Assembly (NCBI RefSeq): GCF_000004075.3
Contig: NC_026661.2
Coordinates: forward strand, 4,216,001-4,280,000
Direction of reading: 5' to 3'
From: Cucumis sativus
Taxonomy: Eukaryota; Streptophyta; Magnoliopsida; Cucurbitales; Cucurbitaceae
DNA length: 64,000 nt
In this document: positions 1-10,600 of the stretch, in pieces
Layout: each line of letters starts with the position of its first letter
Numbering within the stretch: the first letter of the stretch is position 1
Translations under genes and position numbers: made by a program
The notes under the pieces: generated by a model
The model's input: the letters and a program-made list of their open reading frames with translations, nothing else
What the model was told of the DNA's origin: nothing
Databases searched by the model: none

Positions 1-337
1 TATTGGACATTTGAAAATAGGTACTATTTTAATAATATATACATATATATATATATATATTGATCCGACATTTGAATGCTTTGTCACTTGTTTGCTCTAA
101 TCTGCCTTATTTCTTCTTTATTCGGTTCGTTCGTATCTATCTTCGACTTATCTACTTTTAGTTTCCACTCTTCCACCTACGATAAAAAAGAGACAAGAAC
201 ACATAAGTTTGTTTCTAAAATTCGAAATTTGACAATTTTCAATAAATTTTCAGCGATGAAAGATGACTCGGTTGGTGAAACCTCGTGGATGAAACACGAA
301 AAAAGAAATGAAATTAGATAGAGAGATATATACAAAC
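1..337. other. AT-rich flank or intron of the first gene
   Basis: The stretch begins just after the splice donor of the 338-540 exon, so it is probably intron. A short TA-dinucleotide run lies at about 38-60. The 81-codon plus-strand reading frame at 76-321 has no recognisable domain and no splice context. I see nothing else. Confidence 0.4.
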
Positions 338-1956
338 CTTGTGGAGGATATCTTGTGTTAGGTGAGCATCATGGGCAATTTCCTTAGAATAACTTTCTAC
401 AACTTCAGCTGCCTCTTTCAGCTTACTCTTCTCAGGAAGTTTCTCACAAATTTTTGTTGATACTTTCTCTGTTAGTTCTGCTACCTTTTCTACTACTTCT
501 GCTACATTTTCCGCCTCTTCGATCACCATTTCCGCTTCATCTAAACGTTCGATGTCAATCACACATATCAACTTATTAGTTTCATGTCGACAAAAGCATT
601 AATCATAAAAATATATTTTTACAATTTAGCAGTTGAGTTTTCTGTTTCTTTAATACTATACTAACCTATCGACTATAATCGATAAATATAACATTTTTTT
701 TTTCAAGACAAGGTGACTATTGATTATTAAGAAATTTTAATATCCTAGTTTTAAAAATTTAAATCGATAAATATCACATTCACGTGTTGATTTATATGTT
801 TTGTTGTTAGATTTTAAAAGTGTTTTTCAAAATCAAAACCGTAAACGAAAAAAAGAACGAGGAGTTTTAAAAAAACTTGTTTTAATTTTTAGAAATTGAC
901 TAAAATTTCAAATGTTTATATTGGAATATAACAATTACAATTTTTAAAAATAAAATAGTTACCAAAATTGGATTTAGTTTTTTAAATTTTCTTTGTCCAA
1001 ACATTACTTTCACCCAATTTCTAATAATTTTTTTTAAAATTAAAAAAAGGTAATTTCAAAATTGAAAAACAACCATATCCCAAATATATTATTTAAATTG
1101 AAATAATAATAATAATAATACCAAAAATAATTAGAAAATACATAACAATATTTTTAAAAATAACAAAATAAATTAAAATATTTATAAGCAATACAAAATT
1201 TTAGATTCAATAACGATAAAAACTGATAGGATTCTATTAATGTTACTGATAAATATTGATAGAATTTGAAAATTTAGCTGATAAATTTTTTTGTCAAATT
1301 TACTATTTTTTTTTTTACAATTGCTGAAATAATATACCTTCAATTCTTTGCAATTTATTCCAATTGGGTACCAATAGGGACAATAGGGCTCCAAAAATCC
1401 ACTTTGCCCTAAATTCATTCAATCAATGAAGAATAAATAATGACTAAAATTGTGATAAAATATAAAAATAAAAAATAATTGAAGATTAGAATTTTGAATA
1501 TATATTGTTTTTGAGTTAATTACCAATTAGGAGGGACGAAGAAGAAAAAAGTTGATATTGATGGCCGATCTTCATCTTTACTTTCCTCTTTCTCTCGTCT
1601 CATCCTATATCCATTATTCAAATTCAAAACCAAAAGGAAGGATTATATTAGACTCTTCAAATATCAAATATTTTGCAAAATATTATCACATCTAAAATAC
1701 TAACCAGCTGGGACGACAACAGTAGGATCTGAGTAGGGATGACATATAAGTTGTGGATCCAAATGGGACCATGGCGACCGAGGAGGAGGAGGAGGAGGAG
1801 GAGGCCTGCAGAGGTTCGGATACCCGACGACGACGATATGTCGAGGAAGAGTCGTCTGTCTTACGAAAGAGTTGAAGAAGCAAGGTTCTCCAATGACCAA
1901 ACTTGGACGACATGTCTGAACACAGAGACGACCTCTCAAAGTTATACTGATGATAT
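338..1956 (-). CDS. Unidentified plant protein with acidic VEKVAE-type helix (incomplete)
   Basis: Two exons join cleanly on the minus strand. The upstream one ends at 1705 with a GTTAGT donor. The downstream one spans 540..338, between a TTTAG acceptor and an AAG/GTTTGT donor. Phase 1 matches phase 1, and the junction reads TVVVPA-DEAEMV. The first exon encodes a Pro-rich stretch (eight prolines in a row) and then HPYSDPTVVVPA. The second is a strongly charged amphipathic helix (ENVAEVVEKVAELTEKV) followed by KLPEKSKLKEAAEVVE and a DAH motif. I recall plant proteins of unknown function, probably organellar, with this helix, but cannot name the family. No in-frame ATG precedes the first exon before a stop, so it probably starts at an acceptor near 1956 and the initiating exon is unresolved. 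Later exons lie left of the window or in 1-337, where I see none. Confidence 0.5.
1148..1320. repeat. Copy of a short AT-rich dispersed element inside an intron
   Basis: The left edge (TTTTTAAAAATAACAAAAT, then AATTAAAATATTTA and CAAAATTTTA) closely matches the element near 56755-56900. Its interior carries 'tgatag' and 'tattgatag' motifs like those of the 36851-37105 and 39395-39550 copies. The right edge is a T-rich near-mirror of the left. It is read as a degenerate non-autonomous inverted-repeat element. The family name is unknown. Confidence 0.45.
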
Positions 1957-3520
1957 CTAAAGATGATCACAGAAAGAAGTAAAACTAAAACCTTAATACT
2001 ATTGAAGAAGTGGGGGAGTTTTGTGATGATGATGATGAATTAATAATCAATACAAAAGGGATTCTTGTTGCTTACAAGTTTTGATCTTATTTCATTGCTT
2101 TTTGGGTTATCTCTCTTTTGGTGGTTACTTCAAAGTATTGAATGTGTTAGCTTTTAAGTGTGTATTTCTTTCATGACTTGATCTTTGAATTTGCCCCCCC
2201 AAAACCTACTTTTTCTTTTCTATCTTCAACTAATATTTGTGTTTGAATACCAAGAAATTTGAAGGAATAAGCCATTGAATCTTAGCTTCAATCTTAGCTT
2301 TACTTGGTAGAAAAAATTGAAGGTTCGTTTGGATTGACTTTCTAAAAGCATATATAGAATGTATCGAAATGAATTATGCATCTCTACTAGTTTCTAAAGG
2401 TTAAAATATATATATCGTTGTTATTCTTATACTTTAAAGTTTGTTTAATTTAGTTTCTGAAACTTTCAATAAATCTTAAATTTAGTCTCTACTACTTTAA
2501 GAACATATTCACATATTTTGTTTTCCTACGTGAAAATGTTTAAAATTTACTAAAAGTACAAAAATAATTAAAATTGAACAAATTTCAAAGTACAAAGTAA
2601 TGCTACTGAAATGGTATTTCAACCAAAAAGTGAATTTGTAAATTGATTAGATAAGCATGTGAAGACAATAATGAATCATATATAAGAACCAAACCAATGT
2701 TGTGTAAGAAAAGGTTTGAACGAACATAGTATCGGAAGAGACAACTAATAGAAAGAAAATATATTTGTAGTTTCCATTGAGGGAAATGAACAAAAAATAT
2801 GATCCCACCTTTGATCTTAATGCACACAACCTACTTGATGGGGCACACCAAACTAATAAATTTTATCTTACATCGACATATTACCAATCACTTGTAATTT
2901 TGAAACGAAATTGTTAAAGATTAAATGCCAAGAAAATTTAATTATGGTAACACCAAAGTGTTGCCATAGTTCTTCCGACAACTCTAATGAATGGTGCAAA
3001 AATTGGAAAATGAATATCAAACGATCCAATTTTTTAATAAAATGTTGAGTAACCCTTTGTTGACGTCAAATTCGAGTGAAGTTCCCAAAATACGCTTGCA
3101 CAATACCGTAACTTCGTACAATCATGACATCAACAAAGGAACATTTCACTATCTTTTAAAAAATTGGATCATTTGCCATTTTAGACCTTGAAAATAGGCC
3201 ATCGTTCTTCAGCTCTTAGCATATAAACTCAACTCAAAATGTTCAAATTAGGAAAAGCTTGAACAAAAGATGAACCATAACTCTCATTCCATATCAATTA
3301 TAATACAGAATGCCTGTTTATGCAAGTAAAACCAACAATAACAATAAGTGGGAAAAGAGTTGTATAACTATCATAACTTGTATACAACATACATAAGAGG
3401 TGTTCCAAAAGAAGATAATAGAGTGACATTAACTTACCCAATAATATTAGGGCTAAACTAAACATGATCCTCAATAATAATTAATCAAATCTATTTCCTT
3501 AAGACAACTAGTAATGAAGA
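1957..3520. other. Intergenic or 5' flank of the first gene; AT-rich
   Basis: No convincing exon is visible. A 34-codon minus-strand frame starting near 2273 could be a leader peptide or chance. The notable structure is the long imperfect hairpin near 3005-3190, described separately. Confidence 0.4.
3005..3190. repeat. Long imperfect inverted repeat (hairpin)
   Basis: The left arm, about 3022-3082, begins GATCCAATTTTTTAA and continues through CCTTTGTTGACGTCA to GAAGTT. The right arm, about 3111-3172, is its reverse complement with roughly 70% identity and no net gap, and the first 15 bases pair perfectly. The loop is about 26-28 nt. The left arm contains the perfect bZIP palindrome TGACGTCA; the right-arm equivalent is TGACATCA. 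It could be a small inverted-repeat transposon fossil or a foldback RNA locus. Confidence 0.6.
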
Positions 3521-4402
3521 TTATAACTGTTTCCTTTTCTTTACCAAATGATGATTATTTCTTTGAAAGTTCAAGATTGCCCACAGAAAATACCAAAAAT
3601 TAATTTCTGGCCAAAGGGCGGAAGGAGAATACAAATAACATGAAGATGTCTGCCACAAAAGGAAATTGCTCAAGCGGGCCTCTCCCGATGTGCGAATTAA
3701 TATATCGGGGTCGGGAGTAGCGGCTGTATACATATGCTTCTCAACATCAGCTAATGTTATGGAGTTGTCACCATTGTTAGCCACACCTAATTTGCCAAAA
3801 CCATATCCTACTCCATTTGCAGTTTTTGAATTCATCTCATTCCATTTCTCTTCACAAGACCTTTCAACGGCATGAACAATTTCATCAGTGGAAGTGTAAG
3901 CAATACAGATGGAAAGTTCTGCTTTGTTATTGTTTCTAGTGGCTTCCATAGCTCTTTCAATTGCATCCCTCACAGGTGCACTTAATAATCTTAAGTTTCC
4001 TATAAAACGAAGTCTAACTCCATATTGATTCACAAGGCTTTCTTCTCTAATCAATAATTCAACTTTTTCCAACATCAGATCCATCACACCTTGAACTTCT
4101 TCTGGACTTCTTCTAAAATTATCAATGCTGAAGGCATAAATAGTTACATACTTCACACCCAATTCATAGCAGTATTTGAGCATGAATGTCAAAGCCAAAT
4201 ACCCAATCCTATGGCCAGCTCCTTCAGCCAGCTTTTTTTTCTTTGCATATCTCCTATTCCCATCCATTATAAAAGCAACATGAGCAGGAATCGAACCCAT
4301 CGATAGAACTACGAAAAGGAATCTCCTAAATAAACTAATAACATGTTCAAAGATTTGATTAAATGTAACCCAAAAATTCGTACACACATCTCCAACTCCC
4401 AT
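3521..4402 (-). CDS. Cis-prenyltransferase (dehydrodolichyl diphosphate synthase family)
   Basis: This is a single coding exon of 293 residues. Cis-prenyltransferases add isopentenyl diphosphate in cis to an allylic primer to make polyprenyl or dehydrodolichyl diphosphate, the precursor of the dolichol glycan carrier, usually at the ER. All family regions are visible: HVAFIMDGNRRYAKK at 41-55 (catalytic Asp47), GHRIGY with the YAFSIDNFRRSPEEV block at 63-104, RFIGNL at 132-137, YTSTDEI at 169-175, and RTSGEARLSNFLLWQ at 237-251, whose Arg and Glu bind diphosphate and Mg. A hydrophobic N-terminal segment (about 13-34) may act as a membrane-associating helix. The length is normal for the family. 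It resembles the intronless-CDS Arabidopsis clade that includes At2g17570 (from memory). The ATG at 4402 is the first in frame after a likely 5' UTR acceptor at 4440. Confidence 0.9.
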   Translation of the reverse strand: MGVGDVCTNFWVTFNQIFEHVISLFRRFLFVVLSMGSIPAHVAFIMDGNRRYAKKKKLAEGAGHRIGYLALTFMLKYCYELGVKYVTIYAFSIDNFRRSPEEVQGVMDLMLEKVELLIREESLVNQYGVRLRFIGNLRLLSAPVRDAIERAMEATRNNNKAELSICIAYTSTDEIVHAVERSCEEKWNEMNSKTANGVGYGFGKLGVANNGDNSITLADVEKHMYTAATPDPDILIRTSGEARLSNFLLWQTSSCYLYSPSALWPEINFWYFLWAILNFQRNNHHLVKKRKQL

Positions 4403-5384
4403 TCTGTTTTGATTGCTCTATGTGTAGCACACCAAGACGCCTGTCAATGAAGCCAACATTTATTAAATAGAAAACAACAAAACCTTAATTTCAGTCATAT
4501 CTACAGTTTAATTTTCGAAATTTGGGGAACAAATTATCCCCAATAGGACAGAGCTCCCCATAGAAGACAACCCCATCAACCCATTTAATCCCAACCAAGT
4601 AAGGGAAAAAGAAATCCCACCAATTCTATTAAAAAGAATAGAGGTAAAGGCCTAGTTCAAGTAAAGATGGCGACGTGAGTGGTTGGGGTGAGCATGATAG
4701 ATCAAAGGTCAACCAACCGATGTTGATATATAGTACTCCAACAGATTGATGCTAGCCCCCAATGGTGGTCATAAAATATCGAAAAAGGATCAGAAAACAA
4801 CAAGAAATATATAATCTATCAGTAAAATAACAATATACGTGATCAACAAAACATAATGTAGGGTGTTGAAGTGGGGAGAAGATAATTGAAGAATAAAAAT
4901 CAGGAAAGAGAGGAAAAGATAAATAGTTGGAGTTAAAATGTGGAGTGAAGAAGATAGGTGAGCGCATTGAAGAGTGTATTGGAGTTAGGAACAGTGTCAT
5001 GAGATATATATAGGAATTTAGATGTTGAAAGAAAGAAGAAAAGCAGAGAGAAAGGAAAGAGCAAAAACGTGTACCCTAACTAATTCCGTTAACACAAAAT
5101 CCAATTTAGGGCGAAAGCTTCGCGTGAGTAATAAAGGAGTTTTCTCACAGATACTCCATTTCAAAGCCCAAATAAAAAAAAATAACCCTTTTGTTTAGTA
5201 CTAACAAATGCAATAGTCGAAATAAGATATCCAACCTCCCCACTTCTAAAGAGGAAGAACATATCTATATCAGCTAAGCTCGATTGGGCTTTTAAAGACT
5301 AAAAAAATATCATTGAATTTTGTATTTTGTATCAATGGGTATCCAAGAAACTTCCTAAAAGTACTTAAAAACACAAAATCTTAC

Positions 5385-5650
5385 CCCCCCAGAAAACCAA
5401 AACTCCGACAACTTGCAAGAGGGCCGGGCGATGACGGCAGAGGGCGGAGGTGCGAGTCTGTTCGCGGAACCAACAGGAAGAAACGCGCAATAGAACGAAC
5501 TCGCAATTGGCGATGATTGCAGCGAACGAGGGTGAGGGTCAGGAGTGTTGAGCAGAAATCAGCGGGGAACTTGCTAGAAATCGAAGACAACCGGGGGAAG
5601 AAGGACGCGGGAGACGACTCGAGTGGAGGGAGGGAGGGAGGGTTTTGGAA
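5385..5650 (-). other. Probable 5' UTR exon of the cis-prenyltransferase gene
   Basis: This GC-rich island in AT-rich DNA reads, on the minus strand, as a pyrimidine-rich leader that ends in a G run followed by the consensus donor GTAAGATT at about 5384. A usable acceptor (TTGACAG) lies at 4441, 38 bases before the start codon of the cis-prenyltransferase, giving a leader intron of about 0.94 kb. The ends of the exon are approximate. A (GGGA)n run at about 5625-5642 marks its upstream side. Confidence 0.5.
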
Positions 5651-7687
5651 ATAATAAAGGTTTCATATGCAATCAATTTAATGGTTAAATTTAATCAAAG
5701 ATAAGATTTGATTTCAATTTTTTAAAGAGAGGAATTTTGGTAAATTTAAGAATAGGCAAAAGAAAAGGAATAGATTATTAGAGAAAATGTTTTGGTTGAA
5801 TTTTGATTTTATAATCGAACTTCACATTGACAATTGTCAAATTCGTGATAGATCACAAATTGAGATCAACGATGTGAATTAATAAACTCAAATAATCAAT
5901 CAAAAGAATAAAGAGATATGCTCTTTGTGTGTGTTCATGGGATGTGGCTTTTTCTTTTTTAATCAACTTTTTGAGTATTTATTTAAATTTTATGTTGGTA
6001 TCTAAATTTTGTATCTGGCTTTGTTCTGATTGATAAACTTTTTCAAATTTGTGTTTTAGTATATGAATTTTTAGAAAGAATGAGTTAGCTATTGAATGAC
6101 TTCTGTATTTGGATAAATTAGTCTTTAAATTCATAATATTATTTTATAGAGTTTATTTTTGAATGTGTTGATTATGTTTTTGTATTAACATAAGATATTT
6201 ATAGAATAAATTAGTAAAATTTCTTGATTACAAATCAATTTAATTAATATGACATCCAATCCAAAAATTTCACGCATAACATAAGGTTGAAAATGATTAA
6301 AGTTGTGCAAAATAGAAATCAAAATAAGATTTAAACATATATTTTTCATACTTTTAAAAGTTCACATGAAATACTATCTGTTTCCATTCAAAACTAATGA
6401 ATTTAAAAAAATTGAAAAGTTTTATGCATGTTAATTAAATTTTTAAATACTCAAATATTTTGTTACATAATATAAAGTTTGAAAGTATTTTGTATAGTTT
6501 AGTATTTTAAAAAATAAATTATATATAACATAACAATATATGTTTTTGGTCCTTAGATTCCAAAATAGACTTTAAATTTTAAAATTTAATTTCAGTTTAG
6601 TAATTATATATTTCATCATTCAAAATTTGAGTTTTGCTCCTTCGAGTCTCAATATTTATATTTTTAACTTCAAATTTCAAATTTCAAAATAAAGAATCAT
6701 CGATAAATATACAAAAAAAATATCAATTTTGGTAGTAACTTTTTAGAAAAAAAATTATACAAATAAATATATATATATATAATAATTAATAATTAAAATG
6801 TTTTCTACATCTTTTTATTAGTATTTATATTTTCGGCAAATATCCACATGTCTCCTTAAAACTTTGGTAATTGTATCAATTTATATTCTATGATATAAAT
6901 TTAAACCCTAAACAAATAATTGTATCAATTACAACATCAACCTTTGATAAATATATCAATTTAAACCTTAAATTTAAAAATGTATAACCCTCAAAATATA
7001 GATGTCAACATAGATATCAATATCTTAGTTAGCTATATAGATATACACATCAATGATAACGTATATATCGACAAATGGACAATATTTAAATACAAACCCT
7101 AAGGGGAAACAAGCTCCTGAGGTAATCAAACCACCTTCATCAGTCCTCTACAAACCATCCAACAACTTTACTTCTAAAATTATATAATGTGGGAAAGATG
7201 AGAAGCAAATATAACTATTGCCTTAGCCTTAATTACAAAGTAACTAAACTACCCCTGCTAAGAGGTCAGAAAATTACACTATATTGTATTTATTTACTTC
7301 TAGACTATAAGAAAAAATGATAAAAAGAAAAAAATATATGATCTGAAGCATTTAATTGCACTTACACATGGGGGAAGATTACATACATCTTTAACCAAAC
7401 ACTGTAGGAGAAGAATAAGATAACTTACTAATTTCATATGAGAAGCTTCTTCTTCTTCTACTTTGACCAAAAAGCCATCGGAGAGTGCAAAAGCATTGAT
7501 CACTCCCCACTGTCTGAAAATTCCATCTATATTTTCAGCTACATGATTGGAGAATCAATTCTTTTATTGCTGTTGATCCTTTATACTCTCTAAAGTGCAC
7601 ACAGAGAAGAGCATGAAAATTTTCCATATAATTTAGTTGGAAGACTCAAATGCTCCTACTTCAACCAGTAGGCTACTTGGCAGAGAG
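5651..7687. other. Intergenic, AT-rich, with fossil repeat patches
   Basis: No gene is seen. The interval separates the GATA-factor stop codon (7688) from the cis-prenyltransferase leader. Patches at about 5985-6130 and 6535-6665 resemble the plant 'flanking tract' repeats that also occur at 2405-2520 and 8618-8800. A patch at 6865-6990 belongs to the 'tgtatcaatttaaa' inverted-repeat family. The right end is presumably the GATA-factor 3' UTR. Confidence 0.4.
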
Positions 7688-10600
7688 TCAGTTAATCAAC
7701 TTTTGTACATCTACCAGTACCTTTTGTGGTTTTTTGTCTCCATTAGAAGTGAGAATATCCACATTAATTGCAGCATTGTGTTCGTTAGCAGCCTCGCCGT
7801 CGCTCTGATATGAGAAAAAATGGAGAGTTTGAGATCACAAATTAAATGCATATTGGACGAGAAGAGAGAACGGTCGGTTTTAGATGGGAACCAGAAAAAA
7901 ATCTAAAGAAGTACAAAATAAGTAATTAACAGAAACCAGAAACAGTAGTGAAATGCATGAAAGTATTGTACTCTTTCGAATTAGCTGTTCTTGTTTAATT
8001 ATTGATTCTTTCGTAACTTAATTTAAATGTCTACCTGTTCAATCTCTTTCGCAGAGGGTTCTTGAATGCTAGGGTTTGAAACCTTGGAAAGATCTCTCAA
8101 AATTCCCTGTTGCATTCAAAGTTCGCCAATGAGAACATCCATTGACATGTCATGGAACATTTAGTTTGCTACAAAATACATCTCTGCTAATCACAATTGA
8201 ATAGCTCATATGAAAACTTGTGGAAAAAAAACCGACATAATTTATGAACTTTATAAACTCGACTATCTACTAAATAAGGCAAAAGGTGGCGTGGTGGAAC
8301 TCAATAGTCAAGAACAAAGTTAAACATCTAGAACCGATTGCATCCAGATCTATCTACTGCCTACAGCAAAAGATTCCAGAAATGGAAGATACCGTCTCCA
8401 AAACATGTTTTACTTTCACCACAAACCTTTCGAAAAATGTACATTAAAAACCACTTTTGGTTCTTGAATTTATGCAACGAAGAATTATGTTGCTGAACTT
8501 TAGTTTGTTTCTATACTATAAAGATTAAGTGGTTATGTAACCAATATTGACAACAAACCATGTTTGACAAGATTTTTCATGATAGAGATCAAATCACTAT
8601 AAATTCAAATTAAATTTGAAGGTATAGGGTCTAAACGGTTACAAATTTGAATATAGGGAATAAATTATTACATGTGACATTGCAAGGACTAAATTACTAA
8701 AAAATTGAAAGTATAAGACTAAATAATTACAAATCAAAATTCATGGATTAAATTGTTACTTTTAAGAAAATTCAGGGACCAAAAGAGACTTTTAACCAAA
8801 TATGTACAACTGAGGATATCAATGTAGAAGTGGAGTCACGCAGAAAGTTTGAATTCTACAACGAAAAGCAATGCTGTCAATTTTGATACTCTAAAGGTCT
8901 AGTGCGTATTAGTATTCCTTCCCAAGTTCACAACCAATAAAAATATAAGCAAAACTAATCTGCAAAACTAACTTACAACCATCATCAACCATGTGAAAGC
9001 ATCTTCTAGATTGAAACCATACGGCCAAGATCGGGTATTTTTGGTAATTAAATATTAAACAATATACTTTCCCCCCATCACTTTACCTCCAAAAGATTAT
9101 GCTAATTTCAGCCAAAGGAAAAGTCTAAATCATTTCATGGAAGGTCTCTAAATTTTAGATTAATAAACAAACCTTATTGGCCCACTTGAGCCCACATGCA
9201 TTGCACAGAGTCCTTGGACCAGCAGGTCCACGACGCATCATTGGAGTAGATTTTGAACTGGTTCCACAATGTGTACATCTGCACAAACAATAATGGAGAA
9301 CAATATTAGGAAAAGATATTACTGAATTTACCGTTCCAGTATGAAAGAGAACTGAGCACTTTTATGTTCCATCCAGCATTCTAATATTCCAGTTAGATGC
9401 AAGAACTGGCTAGGCAACTCAAGCAAATATATTATCATCATCGGGGAGAAAAGTGAATGGGGAGAAAAGTGACATCGATGATCCTCAAACTGCCAGCAGA
9501 GTCATGTAAAGTTACAGAATGGGACCTTGTAAGGATCAAATAGACTTACGAGGTCTCCAACAAGCCATCATCTTGTCCAGAATCCAACGTCTGAGACAAA
9601 ACTGAAGATGAGCCCACTTCATCTCCTATAGCTTTAGAGGATATAAACTGTCCCTTCTTCCGCTGCATTCTGATGAGTCCAAACAAGAAATGTTAGAACA
9701 AGTTCCGAGAATAAAAGGATCTTTCTCTCCTCTGATTTGAGCATTTGATTATAGCTAGTTTAACTTCTTTTAACTGACATGCTGAGTACTACAGACAATA
9801 AAATGGGAAAAATGCAATAAAGTAATTCAGCTATACATACTCTGGATGATTCATAAATATGACATTGAATTGCATACAACAGAAACAGCACTGAATTAAT
9901 AAAAATACATTTTAAAGTTCACTAAGGCTAAGGCTCCGTTTTGGGATTGTAGATCTTTTTAAACATTTGCTCTTAAAAAGAAGTTATCATATGAAGCATA
10001 TATACTGTTTGGTAAATTTCAATTCTGAACTTTAAAAAAAGCAAGTGACAGTGTTTTGTAAATTCAAATTTCTGCCATATTGTTGTCAAGTATTGTACGT
10101 TGCAAAAATAAAGGGGTCTCACAATCTATATAAGATACATGAGTTACTCCTCTCGTTGTTGATTGATTCAAAGTTCACAATCTATAAATTATTCTAAAAG
10201 AAACCCTTCCAAAAGGCAAAAGCTACCAAAACAAACCCTTCCAGCTATACATACTCTGTAATGTTTTCTGCAATACATTACCGTAGTTACAAATTCCTTT
10301 TCTTTTTCGTAAAGTATTAGAAACATAATTTTCTTTTCACAAGATCAAATAAAGATAAACCATAAGCAATTCCCATCTTTTTTGTAATTTCCTCTCAATC
10401 AGCAGCTCTTAGTTTATTTAATTCAAGCAAAAGTTCTTCAATATTACGAGCAGACCATTAACCATCTATAAAACCTCCATGTTTCATCAATAAAACACCT
10501 ACATCAAAAACTTCATTGGCCTCTCCTCATCCTAAGGTCTAAACTTGACATGCCACCTGCCTCGAAACCTAAATTTTCTGAAAATTCTTGACCCCAATCA

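Noticed and set aside
1739-1960. Plus-strand frame encoding an Arg-rich peptide
   Set aside because: It is the complement of the Pro/Ser trinucleotide tract in the first gene's exon; no splice or family support.
1692-1970. Alternative minus-strand frame (poly-Ser, MSSKFGHWRTLLLQ...) for the same exon as the true start exon
   Set aside because: It begins with an attractive ATG, but joining its phase at the 1705 donor to the 540 acceptor creates an immediate stop, whereas the poly-Pro frame joins perfectly. It is kept only as an unresolved alternative.
4752-5000. 82-codon minus-strand frame in the cis-prenyltransferase leader interval
   Set aside because: AT-rich composition, no domain, and it lies within the proposed leader intron.
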